Positions 13,062 through 26,800 are shown, numbered from the stretch's first letter. The stretch is 64,000 nucleotides of DNA from Alitta virens (GCA_932294295.1 OW028574.1:26048145-26112144), one strand, 5' to 3'. Translations and numbers: made by a program. The notes: a model not told the origin generated them from the letters alone.

Positions 13062-14990
13062 GACAGCTTAATGTTGACAGCTTAATGTTGACAGCTTAAT
13101 GTTGACAGCTTATTGTTGACAGCTTATTGTTGACAGCTTAATGTCGACAGCTTAATGTTGACAGCCTAATGTTGACAGCCTAAAGTTGACAGCTTAATGT
13201 TGACAGCTTAATGTTGACAGCTTAATGTTGACAGCTTATTGTTGACAGCTTCATGTTGACAGCTTAATGTCGACAGCTTAATGTTGTTAACTGTTAATGT
13301 TGTTAACTGTTAATGTTGTAAACTGTTAATGTTGCCAGCTTATTGTTGTTGACAGCTTAATGTTGTTGATAGCTTAATGTTGACAGCTTAATGTTGTTGA
13401 CAGCCTAATTTTGTTGACAGCTTAATGTTGACAGCTTAATGTTGACAGCTTAATGTTGACAGCTTAATGTTGACAGCTTAATGTTGACAGCTTAATGTTA
13501 ACAGCCTATTGTTGACAGCTTAATGTTGTTGAAAGCTTAATGTTGAAAGCTTAATGTTGACAGCTTAATGTTGACAGCTTAATGTTGACAGCTTAATGTT
13601 GACAGCTTAATGTTGACAGCTTATTGTTGACAGCTTAATGTTGACAGCTTAGTGTTGACAGCCTAATGTTGACAGCCTAATGTTGACAGCTTAATGTTGA
13701 CAGCTTAATGTTGACAGCTTAATGTTGACAGCTTAATGTTGACAGCCTATTGTTGACAGCTTAATGTTGTTGAAAGCTTATTGTTGACAGCTTAATGTTG
13801 ACAGCTTAATGTTGACAGCTTAATGTTGACAGCTTAATGTTGTTAACTGTTAATGTTGTTAACTGTTAATGTTGTTAACTGTTAATGTTGTTAACTGTTA
13901 ATGTTGTTAACTGTTAATGTTGCCAGCTTAATGTTTTTGCCAGCTTAATGTTGTTGACAGCTTAATGTTGACAGCCTAATGTTGTTGACGGTTAATTTTG
14001 ACAACTTAATTTTCACAACTTAATGTTGACAGCTTAATGTTGACAGCTTAATGTTGTTGACAGCTTAATGTTGTTGATAGCTTAATGTTGTTGATAGCTT
14101 AATGTTGACAGCTTAATGTTGACAGCTTAATGTTGACAGCTTAATGTTGTTGACAGCTTAATGTTGACAGCTTAATGTTGACAGCTTAATGTTGACAGCT
14201 TAATGTTGACAGCTTATTGTTGACAGCTTATTGTTGACAGCTTAATGTTGACAGCTTAATGTTGACAGCCTAATGTTGACAGCCTAAAGTTGACAGCTTA
14301 ATGTTGACAGCTTAATGTTGACAGCTTAATGTTGTTGACAGCTTAATGTTGACAGCTTAATGTTGACAGCTTAATGTTGACAGCTTAATGTTGACAGCTT
14401 ATTGTTGACAGCTTATTGTTGACAGCTTAATGTTGACAGCTTTGTGTTGACAGCCTAATGTTGACAGCCTAATGTTGACAGCTTAATGTTGACAGCTTAA
14501 TGTTGACAGCTTAATGTTGACAGCCTATTGTTGACAGCTTAATGTTGTTGAAAGCTTAATGTTGAAAGCTTAATGTTGAAAGCTTAATGTTGACAGCTTC
14601 ATGTTGACAGCTTAATGTTGACAGCTTAATGTTGACAGCTTAATGTTGACAGCTTAATGTTGTTAACTGTTAATGTTGTTAACTGTTAATGTTGTTAACT
14701 GTTAATGTTGTTAACTGTTAATGTTGTTAACTGTTAATGTTGTTAACTGTTAATGTTGTTAACTGTTAATGTTGTTAACTGTTAATGTTGCCAGCTTAAT
14801 GTTGTTGCCAGCTTAATGTTGTTGACAGCTTAATGTTGACAGCCTAATGTTGTTGACGGTTAATTTTGACAACTTAATTTTGACAACTTAATGTTGACAG
14901 CTTAATGTTGACAGCTTAATGTTGTTGATAGCTTAATGTTGTTGATAGCTTAATGTTGACAGCTTAATGTTGACAGCTTAATGTTGTTGA
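13062..14990 (+). repeat. First copy of the 2,238-bp direct repeat
   Basis: Copy A of a segment that recurs at about 15,300-17,240. It holds two SalI sites created by a rare GTCGAC mutation (13143 and 13269), a GTTAACAGCCTATTG unit near 13497 and a TTTGTG unit at 14441. Its two 16-mer runs have five copies (from about 13840) and eight copies (14659-14786). A remnant of about 0.3 kb separates it from copy B. Confidence 0.85.
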
Positions 14991-15299
14991 CAGCTTAATG
15001 TTGACAGCTAAATGTTGACAGCTTAATGTTGACAGCTTATTGTTGACAGCTTATTGTTGACAGCTTATTGTTGACAGCTTAATGTTGACAGCCTAATGTT
15101 GACAGCCTAAAGTTGACAGCTTAATGTTGACAGCTTAATGTTGACAGCTTAATGTTGACACCTTATTGTTGACAGCTTAATGTTGACAGCTTAATGTTGA
15201 CAGCTTAATGTTGACAGCCTATTGTTGACAGCTTAATGTTGTTGAAAGCTTAATGTTGAAAGCTTAATGTTGACAGCTTCATGTTGACAGCTTAATGTT

Positions 15300-17240
15300 G
15301 ACAGCTTAATGTTGACAGCTTAATGTTGACAGCTTAATGTTGACAGCTTATTGTTGACAGCTTATTGTTGACAGCTTAATGTCGACAGCTTAATGTTGAC
15401 AGCCTAATGTTGACAGCCTAAAGTTGACAGCTTAATGTTGACAGCTTAATGTTGACAGCTTAATGTTGACAGCTTATTGTTGACAGCTTCATGTTGACAG
15501 CTTAATGTCGACAGCTTAATGTTGTTAACTGTTAATGTTGTTAACTGTTAATGTTGTAAACTGTTAATGTTGCCAGCTTATTGTTGTTGACAGCTTAATG
15601 TTGTTGATAGCTTAATGTTGACAGCTTAATGTTGTTGACAGCCTAATTTTGTTGACAGCTTAATGTTGACAGCTTAATGTTGACAGCTTAATGTTGACAG
15701 CTTAATGTTGACAGCTTAATGTTGACAGCTTAATGTTAACAGCCTATTGTTGACAGCTTAATGTTGTTGAAAGCTTAATGTTGAAAGCTTAATGTTGACA
15801 GCTTAATGTTGACAGCTTAATGTTGACAGCTTAATGTTGACAGCTTAATGTTGACAGCTTATTGTTGACAGCTTAATGTTGACAGCTTAGTGTTGACAGC
15901 CTAATGTTGACAGCCTAATGTTGACAGCTTAATGTTGACAGCTTAATGTTGACAGCTTAATGTTGACAGCTTAATGTTGACAGCCTATTGTTGACAGCTT
16001 AATGTTGTTGAAAGCTTATTGTTGACAGCTTAATGTTGACAGCTTAATGTTGACAGCTTAATGTTGACAGCTTAATGTTGTTAACTGTTAATGTTGTTAA
16101 CTGTTAATGTTGTTAACTGTTAATGTTGTTAACTGTTAATGTTGCCAGCTTAATGTTTTTGCCAGCTTAATGTTGTTGACAGCTTAATGTTGACAGCCTA
16201 ATGTTGTTGACGGTTAATTTTGACAACTTAATTTTCACAACTTAATGTTGACAGCTTAATGTTGACAGCTTAATGTTGTTGACAGCTTAATGTTGTTGAT
16301 AGCTTAATGTTGTTGATAGCTTAATGTTGACAGCTTAATGTTGACAGCTTAATGTTGACAGCTTAATGTTGTTGACAGCTTAATGTTGACAGCTTAATGT
16401 TGACAGCTTAATGTTGACAGCTTAATGTTGACAGCTTATTGTTGACAGCTTATTGTTGACAGCTTAATGTTGACAGCTTAATGTTGACAGCCTAATGTTG
16501 ACAGCCTAAAGTTGACAGCTTAATGTTGACAGCTTAATGTTGACAGCTTAATGTTGTTGACAGCTTAATGTTGACAGCTTAATGTTGACAGCTTAATGTT
16601 GACAGCTTAATGTTGACAGCTTATTGTTGACAGCTTATTGTTGACAGCTTAATGTTGACAGCTTTGTGTTGACAGCCTAATGTTGACAGCCTAATGTTGA
16701 CAGCTTAATGTTGACAGCTTAATGTTGACAGCTTAATGTTGACAGCCTATTGTTGACAGCTTAATGTTGTTGAAAGCTTAATGTTGAAAGCTTAATGTTG
16801 AAAGCTTAATGTTGACAGCTTCATGTTGACAGCTTAATGTTGACAGCTTAATGTTGACAGCTTAATGTTGACAGCTTAATGTTGTTAACTGTTAATGTTG
16901 TTAACTGTTAATGTTGTTAACTGTTAATGTTGTTAACTGTTAATGTTGTTAACTGTTAATGTTGTTAACTGTTCATGTTGTTAACTGTTAATGTTGTTAA
17001 CTGTTAATGTTGTTAACTGTTAATGTTGCCAGCTTAATGTTGTTGCCAGCTTAATGTTGTTGACAGCTTAATGTTGACAGCCTAATGTTGTTGACGGTTA
17101 ATTTTGACAACTTAATTTTGACAACTTAATGTTGACAGCTTAATGTTGACAGCTTAATGTTGACAGCTTAATGTTGTTGATAGCTTAATGTTGTTGATAG
17201 CTTAATGTTGACAGCTTAATGTTGTTGACAGCTTAATGTT
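15300..17240 (+). repeat. Second copy of the 2,238-bp direct repeat
   Basis: Copy B carries the matching SalI sites at 15381 and 15507, both exactly 2,238 bp from copy A. At TTTGTG (16663) the offset is 2,222 bp, because the first 16-mer run here has four copies instead of five. At the marker CpG (17095) it is back to 2,238, because the second run has nine copies (16881-17024) instead of eight. One of these nine reads GTTCATG, a mutation absent from copy A. Confidence 0.87.
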
Positions 17241-18299
17241 GTTGATAGCTTAATGTTGTTGATAGCTTAATGTTGACAGCTTAATGTTGACAGCTCAATG
17301 TTGTTGACAGCTTAATGTTGACAGCTGAATGTTGACAGCTTAATGTTGACAGCTTAATGTTGACAGCTTAATGTTGACAGCTTATTGTTGACAGCTTATT
17401 GTTGACAGCTTAATGTTGACAGCTTAGTGTTGACAGCCTAATGTTTACAGCCTAATGTTGACAGCTTAATGTTGACAGCTTAATGTTGACAGCTTAATGT
17501 TGACAGCTTAATGTTGACAGCCTATTGTTGACAGCTTAATGTTGACAGCTTAATGTTGACAGCTTAATGTTGTTAACTGTTAATGTTGTTAACTGTTAAT
17601 GTTGTTAACTGTTAATGTTGTTAACTGTTAATGTTGTTAACTGTTAATGTTGTTAACTGTTAATGTTGTTAACTGTTAATGTTGTTAACTGTTAATGTTG
17701 TTAACTGTTAATGTTGTTAACTGTTAATGTTGCCAGCTTAATGTTTTTGCCAGCTTAATGTTGTTGACAGCTTAATGTTGACAGCCTAATGTTGTTGACG
17801 GTTAATTTTCACAACTTAATTTTCACAACTTAATGTTGACAGCTTAATGTTGACAGCTTAATGTTGTTGACAGCTTAATGTTGTTGATAGCTTAATGTTG
17901 TTGATAGCTTAATGTTGACAGCTTAATGTTGACAGCTTAATGTTGACAGCTTAATGTTGTTGACAGCTTAATGTTGCCAGCTTATTGTTGTTGACAGCTT
18001 AATGTCATTGATAGCTTAATGTTGACAGCTTAATGTTGTTGACAGCCTAATTTTGTTGACAGCTTAATGTTGACAGCTTAATGTTGACAGCTTAATGTTG
18101 ACAGCTTAATGTTGACAGCTTAATGTTGACAGCTTAATGTTGACAGCCTATTGTTGACAGCTTAATGTTGTTGAAAGCTTAATGTTGAAAGCTTAATGTT
18201 GAAAGCTTAATGTTGACAGCTTAATGTTGACAGCTTAATGTTGACAGCTTAATGTTGACAGCTTAATGTTGACAGCCTATTGTTGACAGCTTAATGTTG

Positions 18300-18923
18300 A
18301 CAGCTTAATGTTGACAGCTTAATGTTGACAGCTTAATGTTTACAGCCTATTGTTGACAGCTTAATGTTGTTGAAAGCTTAATGTTGACAGCTTAATGTTG
18401 ACAGGTTAATGTTGACAGCTTAATGTTGACAGCTTAATGATGACAGCTTATTGTTGACAGCTTATTGTTGACAGCTTAATGTTGACAGCTTAATGTTGAC
18501 AGCTTAATGTTGACAGCCTATTGTTGACAGCTTAATGTTGTTGAAAGCTTAATGTTGAAAGCTTAATGTTGAAAGCTTAATGTTGACAGCTTAATGTTGA
18601 CAGCTTAATGTTGACAGCTTAATGTTGACAGCTTAATGTTGACAGCCTATTGTTGACAGCTTAATGTTGTTGAAAGCTTAATGTTGAAAGCTTAATGTTG
18701 ACAGCTTAATGTTGACAGCTTAATGTTGACAGCTTAATGTTGACAGCTTAATGTTGACAGCTTAATGTTGACAGCTTAATGTTTACAGCCTATTGTTGAC
18801 AGCTTAATGTTGTTGAAAGCTTAATGTTGACAGCTTAATGTTGACAGGTTAATGTTGACAGCTTAATGTTGACAGCTTAATGATGACAGCTTATTGTTGA
18901 CAGCTTATTGTTGACAGCTTAAT
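18300..18923 (+). repeat. 443-bp duplication inside a CCTATTG-rich stretch
   Basis: Three rare strings repeat at exactly 443 bp: TTTACAGCCTATTG (TACAGCC at 18341 and 18784), ACAGGTTAATG (18401 and 18844) and AATGATGACAG (ATGA at 18437 and 18880). The shared part is about 180 bp; the sequence between holds further CCTATTG/GAAAGC cassettes. The TTTACAGCC and ATGATGAC variants recur near 31.2-31.3 and 35.5-35.6 kb. Confidence 0.82.
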
Positions 18924-19374
18924 GTTGACAGCTTAGTGTTGACAGCCTAATGTTGACAGCCTAATGTTGACAGCTTAATGTTGACAGCTTAATGTTGACA
19001 GCTTAATGTTGACGGCTTAATGTTGACAGCCTGTTGTTGACAGCTTAATGTTGTTGAAAGCTTAATGTTGACAGCTTAATGTTGACAGCTTAATGTTGAC
19101 AGCTTAATGTTGACAGCTTAATGTTGACAGCTTAATGTTGTTAACTGTTAATGTTGTTAACTGTTAATGTTGTTAACTGTTAATGTTGTTAACTGTTAAT
19201 GTTGTTAACTGTTAATGTTGTTAACTGTTAATGTTGTTACCTGTTAATGTTGTTAACTGTTAATGTTGTTAACTCTTAATGTTGTTAACTCTTAATGTTG
19301 TTAACTCTTAATAATGCCAGCTTAATGTTGTTGCCAGCTTAATGTTGTTGACAGCTTAATGTTGACAGCCTAAT

Positions 19375-19390
19375 GTTGTTGACTGTTAAT
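19375..19390 (+). repeat. Marker monomer without CpG (GACTG form)
   Basis: GTTGTTGACTGTTAAT occupies the place where other blocks have GTTGTTGACGGTTAAT. It differs from the normal 16-mer (GTTGTTAACTGTTAAT) by a single base and from the marker by a single base, so it is a perfect intermediate between the two. Confidence 0.88.
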
Positions 19391-19867
19391 TTTGACAACT
19401 TAATTTTGACAACTTAATTTTGACAACTTAATGTTGACAGCTTAATGTTGACAGCTTAATGTTGTTGACAGCTTAATGTTGTTGATAGCTTAATGTTGTT
19501 GATAGCTTAATGTTGACAGCTTAATGTTGACAGCTTAATGTTGTTGACAGCTTAATGTTGACAGCTTAATGTTGACAGCTTAATGTTGACAGCTAAATGT
19601 TGACAGCTTAATGTTGACAGCTTATTGTTGACAGCTTATTGTTGACAGCTTACTGATGACAGCTTAGTGTTGACAGCCTAATGTTGACAGCCTAATGTTG
19701 ACAGCTTAATGTTGACAGCTTAATGTTGACAGCTTAATGTTGACAGCTTAATGTTGACAGCCTATTGTTGACAGCTTAATGTTGTTGAAAGCTTAATGTT
19801 GAAAGCTTAATGTTGAAAGCTTAATGTTGACAGCTTAATGTTGACTGCTTAATGTTGACAGCTTAAT

Positions 19868-20091
19868 GTTGTTAACTGTTAATGTTGTTAACTGTTAATG
19901 TTGTTAACTGTTAATGTTGTTAACTGTTAATGTTGTTAACTGTTAATGTTGTTAACTGTTAATGTTGTTAACTGTTAATGTTGTTAACTGTTAATGTTGT
20001 TAACTGTTAATGTTGTTAACTGTTAATGTTGTTAACTGTTAATGTTGTTAACTGTTAATGTTGTTAACTGTTAATGTTGTTAACTGTTAAT
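19868..20091 (+). repeat. 16-bp monomer run, 14 copies
   Basis: Fourteen uninterrupted 16-mers without the GTAAAC variant that breaks up most long runs. The run is followed by a private GCTAGC form in place of GCCAGC. Among the longer runs this is the most uniform, which suggests recent expansion. Confidence 0.9.
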
Positions 20092-20899
20092 GTTGCTAGC
20101 TTAATGTTGTTGCCAGCTTAATGTTGTTGACAGCTTAATGTTGACAGCCTAATGTTGTTGACGGTTAATTTTGACAACTTAATTTTGACAACTTAATGTT
20201 GACAGCTTAATGTTGACAGCTTAATGTTGTTGACAGCTTAATGTTGTTGATAGCTTAATGTTGTTGATAGCTTAATGTTGACAGCTTAATGTTAACAGCT
20301 TATTGTTGACAGCTTAATGTTGTTGACAGCTTAATGTTGACAGCTTAATGTTGACAGCTTAATGTTGACAGCTTATTGTTGACAGCTTATTGTTGACAGC
20401 TTAATGTTGACAGCTTAATGTTGACAGCTTAATGTTGACAGCCTAATGTTGACAGCCTAAAGTTGACAGCTTAATGTTGACAGCTTAATGTTGTTAACTG
20501 TTAATGTTGTTAACTGTTAATGTTGTAAACTGCTAATGTTGCCAGCTTATTGTTGTTGACAGCTTAATGTTCTAGACAGCTTAATGTTGACAGCTTAATG
20601 TTGTTGACAGCTTAATGTTGTTGACAGCTTAATGTTGACAGCTTAATGTTGACAGCTTAATGTTGACAGCTTAATGTTGACAGCTTAATGTTGACTGCTT
20701 AATGTTGACAGCTTAATGTTGACAGCCTAATGTTGACAGCTTAATGTTGACAGCTTAATGTTGACAGCTTAATGTTGACAGCTTAATGTTGACAGCTTTA
20801 TGTTGACAGCTTAATGTTGACAGCTTAATGTTGACAGCTTAATGTTGACAGCTTAATGTTGACAGCTTTATGTTGACAGCTTAATGTTGACAGCTTAAT

Positions 20900-23860
20900 G
20901 CTGACAGCTTAATGTTGACAGCCTAAATTTGACAGCCTAATGTTGACAGCTTAATGTTGTTGACGGTTAATTTTGACAGCTTAATGTTGTTGACAGCTTA
21001 ATGTTGTTGCCAGCTTAATGTTGTTGACAGCTTAATGTTGACAGCCTAATATTGTTGACAGTTAATTTTGACAGCTTAATGTTGTTGACAGCTTAGTGTT
21101 GACAGCCTAATGTTGACAGCCTAATGTTGACAGCTTAATGTTGACAGCTAAATGTTGACAGCTTAATGTTAACAGCCTATTGTTGACAGCTTAATGTTGT
21201 TGAAAGCTTAATGTTGAAAGCTTAATGTTGACAGCTTAATGTTGACAGCTTAATGTTGACAGCTTAATGTTGACAGCTTAATGTTGACAGCTTAATGTTG
21301 ACAGCTTAATGTTGTTAGCTGTTAATGTTGTTAGCTGTTAATGTTGTTAACTGTTAATGTTGTTAACTGTTAATGTTGTTAACTGTTAATGTTGTTAACT
21401 GTTAATGTTGCCAGCTTAATGTTTTTGCCAGCTTAATGTTGTTGACAGCTTAATGTTGACAGCCTAATGTTGTTGACGGTTAATTTTGACAACTTAATTT
21501 TGACAACTTAATGTTGACAGCTTAATGTTGACAGGTTAATGTTGTTGACAGCTTAATGTTGTTGATAGCTTAATGTTGTTGATAGCTTAATGTTGACAGC
21601 TTAATGTTGACAGCTTAATGTTGACAGCTTAATGTTGTTGACAGCTTAATGTTGACAGCTTAATGTTGACAGCTTAATGTTGACAGCTTAATGTTGACAG
21701 CTTAATGTTGACAGCTTATTGTTGACAGCTTAATAATGACAGCTTAATGTTGACAGCCTAATGTTGACAGCCTGAAGTTGACAGCTTAATGTTGACAGCT
21801 TAATGTTGACAGCTTAATGTTGACAGCTTAATGTTGACAGCTTATTGTTGACAGCTTGATGTTGACAGCTTAATGTTGACAGCTTAATGTTGACAGCCTA
21901 ATGTTGACAGGCTAATGTTGACAGCTTAATGTTGACAGCTTAATGTTGACAGCTTAATGTTGACAGCTTAATGTTGACAGCTTAATGTTGATAGCTTAAT
22001 GTTGTTGACAGCTTAATGTTGTTGATAGCTTAATGTTGTTGATAGCTTAATGTTGACAGCTTAATGTTGACAGCTTAATGTTGTTGACAGCATAATGTTG
22101 ACAGCTTAATGTTGACAGCTTAATGTTGACAGCTTAATGTTGACAGCTTAATGTTGACAGCTTATTGTTGACAGCTTAATGTTGACAGCTTAATGTTGAC
22201 AGCCTAATGTTGACAGCCTAAAGTTGACAGCTTAATGTTGACAGCTTAATGTTGATAGCTTAATGTTGACAGCTTAATGTTGACAGCTTATTGTTGACAG
22301 CTTAATGTTGACAGCTTAATGTTGACAGCTTAATGTTGACAGCCTAATGTTGACAGGCTAATGTTGACAGCTTAATGTTGACAGCTTAATGTTGACAGCT
22401 TAATGTTGACAGCTTAATGTTGACAGCTTAATGTTGACAGCTTAATGTTGTTGATAGCTTAATGTTGTTGATAGCTTAATGTTGACAGCTTAATGTTGTT
22501 GATAGCTTAATGTTGTTGATAGCTTAATGTTGACAGCTTAATGTTGACAGCTCAATGTTGTTGACAGCTTAATGTTGACAGCTGAATGTTGACAGCTTAA
22601 TGTTGACAGCTTAATGTTGACAGCTTAATGTTGACAGCTTAATGTTGACAGCTTTATGTTGACAGCTTAATGTTGACAGCTTAATGTTGACAGCTTAATG
22701 TTGACAGCTTAATGTTGACAGCTTAATGTTGACAGCTTTATGTTGACAGCTTAATGTTGACAGCTTAATGCTGACAGCTTAATGTTGACAGCCTAAATTT
22801 GACAGCCTAATGTTGACAGCTTAATGTTGTTGACGGTTAATTTTGACAGCTTAATGTTGTTGACAGCTTAATGTTGTTGCCAGCTTAATGTTGTTGACAG
22901 CTTAATGTTGACAGCCTGATATTGTTGACAGTTAATTTTGACAGCTTAATGTTGTTGACAGCTTAATGTTGTTGACAGCTTAGTGTTGACAGCCTAATGT
23001 TGACAGCCTAATGTTGACAGCTTAATGTTGACAGCTTAATGTTGACAGCTTAATGTTGACAGCCTATTGTTGACAGCTTAATGTTGTTGAAAGCTTAATG
23101 TTGACAGCTTAATGTTGACAGCTTAATGTTGACAGCTTAATGTTGACAGCTTAATGTTGACAGCTTAATGTTGACAGCTTAATGTTGTTAGCTGTTAATG
23201 TTGTTAGCTGTTAATGTTGTTAACTGTTAATGTTGTTAACTGTTAATGTTGTTAACTGTTAATGTTGTTAACTGTTAATGTTGCCAGCTTAATGTTTTTG
23301 CCAGCTTAATGTTGTTGACAGCTTAATGTTGACAGCCTAATGTTGTTGACGGTTAATTTTGACAACTTAATTTTGACAACTTAATGTTGACAGCTTAATG
23401 TTGACAGCTTAATGTTGTTGACAGCTTAATGTTGTTGATAGCTTAATGTTGTTGATAGCTTAATGTTGACAGCTTAATGTTGACAGCTTAATGTTGACAG
23501 CTTAATGTTGTTGACAGCTTAATGTTGACAGCTTAATGTTGACAGCTTAATGTTGACAGCTTAATGTTGACAGCTTATTGTTGACAGCTTAATGTTGACA
23601 GCTTAATGTTGACAGCCTAATGTTGACAGCCTGAAGTTGACAGCCTGAAGTTGACAGCTTAATGTTGACAGCTTAATGTTGACAGCTTAATGTTGACAGC
23701 TTAATGTTGACAGCTTATTGTTGACAGCTTGATGTTGACAGCTTAATGTTGACAGCTTAATGTTGACAGCCTAATGTTGACAGGCTAATGTTGACAGCTT
23801 AATGTTGACAGCTTAATGTTGACAGCTTAATGTTGACAGCTTAATGTTGACAGCTTAATG
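20900..23860 (+). repeat. Higher-order repeat of about 1.87 kb, first units
   Basis: A B-type marker is followed about 515-530 bp later by an A-type marker, and the pair repeats: CG 20964/21477, 22834/23350, 24651/25181, 28414/28944. The unit also holds a doublet GTTAGCTGTTAAT at the start of its 16-mer run (near 21310, 23190, 25020, 28785), AATGCTGACAG with CCTAAATTTG (near 20930, 22795, 24613, 28376) and ACAGCATAATG (22088, 23961, 25778, 27724, 29541). The step between the first two units is 1,873 bp. Confidence 0.85.
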
Positions 23861-26800
23861 TTGATAGCTTAATGTTGTTGACAGCTTAATGTTGTTGATA
23901 GCTTAATGTTGTTGATAGCTTAATGTTGACAGCTTAATGTTGACAGCTTAATGTTGTTGACAGCATAATGTTGACAGCTTAATGTTGACAGCTTAATGTT
24001 GACAGCTTAATGTTGACAGCTTAATGTTGACAGCTTATTGTTGACAGCTTAATGTTGACAGCTTAATGTTGACAGCCTAATGTTGACAGCCTAAAGTTGA
24101 CAGCTTAATGTTGACAGCTTAATGTTGACAGCTTAATGTTGAAAGCTTAATGTTGACAGCTTATTGTTGACAGCTTAATGTTGACAGCTTAATGTTGACA
24201 GCTTAATGTTGACAGCCTAATGTTGACAGGCTAATGTTGACAGCTTAATGTTGACAGCTTAATGTTGACAGCTTAATGTTGACAGCTTAATGTTGACAGC
24301 TTAATGTTGTTGATAGCTTAATGTTGTTGATAGCTTAATGTTGACAGCTTAATGTTGTTGATAGCTTAATGTTTTTGATAGCTTAATGTTGACAGCTTAA
24401 TGTTGACAGCTTAATGTTGTTGACAGCTTAATGTTGACAGCTGAATGTTGACAGCTTAATGTTGACAGCTTAATGTTGACAGCTTAATGTTGACAGCTTA
24501 ATGTTGACAGCTTAATGTTGACAGCTTAATGTTGACAGCTTAATGTTGACAGCTTTATGTTGACAGCTTAATGTTGACAGCTTAATGCTGACAGCTTAAT
24601 GTTGACAGCCTAAATTTGACAGCCTAATGTTGACAGCTTAATGTTGTTGACGGTTAATTTTGGCAGCTTAATGTTGTTGACAGCTTAATGTTGTTGCCAG
24701 CTTAATGTTGTTGACAGCTTAATGTTGACAGCCTAATATTGTTGACAGTTAATTTTGACAGCTAAATGTTGTTGACAGCTTAATGTTGTTGACAGCTTAG
24801 TGTTGACAGCCTAATGTTGACAGCCTAATGTTGACAGCTTAATGTTGACAGCTTAATGTTGACAGCTTAATGTTGACAGCCTATTGTTGACAGCTTAATG
24901 TTGTTGAAAGCTTAATGTTGACAGCTTAATGTTGACAGCTTAATGTTGACAGCTTTATGTTGACAGCTTAATGTTGACAGCTTAATTTTGACAGCTTAAT
25001 GTTGACAGCTTAATGTTGTTAGCTGTTAATGTTGTTAGCTGTTAATGTTGTTAACTGTTAATGTTGTTAACTGTTAATGTTGTTAACTGTTAATGTTGTT
25101 AACTGTTAATGTTGCCAGCTTAATGTTTTTGCCAGCTTAATGTTGTTGACAGCTTAATGTTGACAGCCTAATGTTGTTGACGGTTAATTTTGACAACTTA
25201 ATTTTCACAACTTAATGTTGACAGCTTAATGTTGACAGCTTAATGTTGTTGACAGCTTAATGTTGTTGATAGCTTAATGTTGTTGATAGCTTAATGTTGA
25301 CAGCTTAATGTTGACAGCTTAATGTTGACAGCTTAATGTTGTTGACAGCTTAATGTTGACAGCTTAATGTTGACAGCTTAATGTTGACAGCTTAATGTTG
25401 ACAGCTTATTGTTGACAGCTTAATGTTGACAGCTTAATGTTGACAGCCTAATGTTGACAGCCTGAAGTTGACAGCTTAATGTTGACAGCTTAATGTTGAC
25501 AGCTTAATGTTGACAGCTTAATGTTGACAGCTTATTGTTGACAGCTTGATGTTGACAGCTTAATGTTGACAGCTTAATGTTGACAGCCTAATGTTGACAG
25601 GCTAATGTTGACAGCTTAATGTTGACAGCTTAATGTTGACAGCTTAATGTTGACAGCTTAATGTTGACAGCTTAATGTTGACAGCTTAATGTTGTTGACA
25701 GCTTAATGTTGTTGATAGCTTAATGTTGTTGATAGCTTAATGTTGACAGCTTAATGTTGACAGCTTAATGTTGTTGACAGCATAATGTTGACAGCTTAAT
25801 GTTGACAGCTTAATGTTGACAGCTTAATGTTGACAGCTTATTGTTGACAGCTTAATGTTGACAGCTTAATGTTGACAGCCTAATGTTGACAGCCTAAAGT
25901 TGACAGCTTAATGTTGACAGCTTAATGTTGACAGCTTAATGTTGACAGCTTAATGTTGACAGCTTATTGTTGACAGCTTAATGTTGACAGCTTAATGTTG
26001 ACAGCCTAATGTTGACAGGCTAATGTTGACAGCTTAATGTTGACAGCTTAATGTTGACAGCTTAATGTTGACAGCTTAATGTTGACAGCTTAATGTTGAC
26101 AGCTTAATGTTGACAGCTTAATGTTGTTGACAGCTTAATGTTGACAGCTGAATGTTGACAGCTTAATGTTGACAGCTTAATGTTGACAGCTTAATGTTGA
26201 CAGCTTATTGTTGACAGCTTATTGTTGACAGCTTAATGTTGACAGCTTAGTGTTGACAGCCTAATGTTGACAGCCTAATGTTGACAGCTTAATGTTGACA
26301 GCTTAATGTTGACAGCTTAATGTTGACAGCTTAATGTTGACAGCTTAATGTTGACAGCCTATTGTTGACAGCTTAATGTTGTTGAAAGCTTAATGTTGAA
26401 AGCTTAATGTTGACAGCTTAATGTTGACAGCTTAATGTTGACAGCTTAATGTTGACAGCTTAATGTTGACAGCTTAATGTTGTTAACTGTTAATGTTGTT
26501 AACTGTTAATGTTGTTAACTGTTAATGTTGTTAACTGTTAATGTTGTTAACTGTTAATGTTGTTAACTGTTAATGTTGTTAACTGTTAATGTTGTTAACT
26601 GTTAATGTTGTTAACTGTTAATGTTGTTAACTGTTAATGTTGTTAACTGTTAATGTTGCCAGCTTAATGTTTTTGCCAGCTTAATGTTGTTGACAGCTTA
26701 ATGTTGACAGCCTAATGTTGTTGACGGTTAATTTTGACAACTTAATTTTCACAACTTAATGTTGACAGCTTAATGTTGACAGCTTGATGTTGTTGACAGC

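Larger units (their letters stand above)
17240..20900 (+). repeat. Mixed segment with long 16-mer runs
   Basis: Contains A-type markers (CG 17799 and 20162), a marker that lost its CpG at 19383, and 16-mer runs of 10 (17569-17728), 11 (19137-19312) and 14 copies (19868-20091). The last three units of the 11-copy run read AACTCTTAAT, and the run ends in the odd unit AATGCCAGC. The same AACTC variants appear in runs ending near 31.78 and 36.08 kb. Everything else is 14- and 17-mers. Confidence 0.85.
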
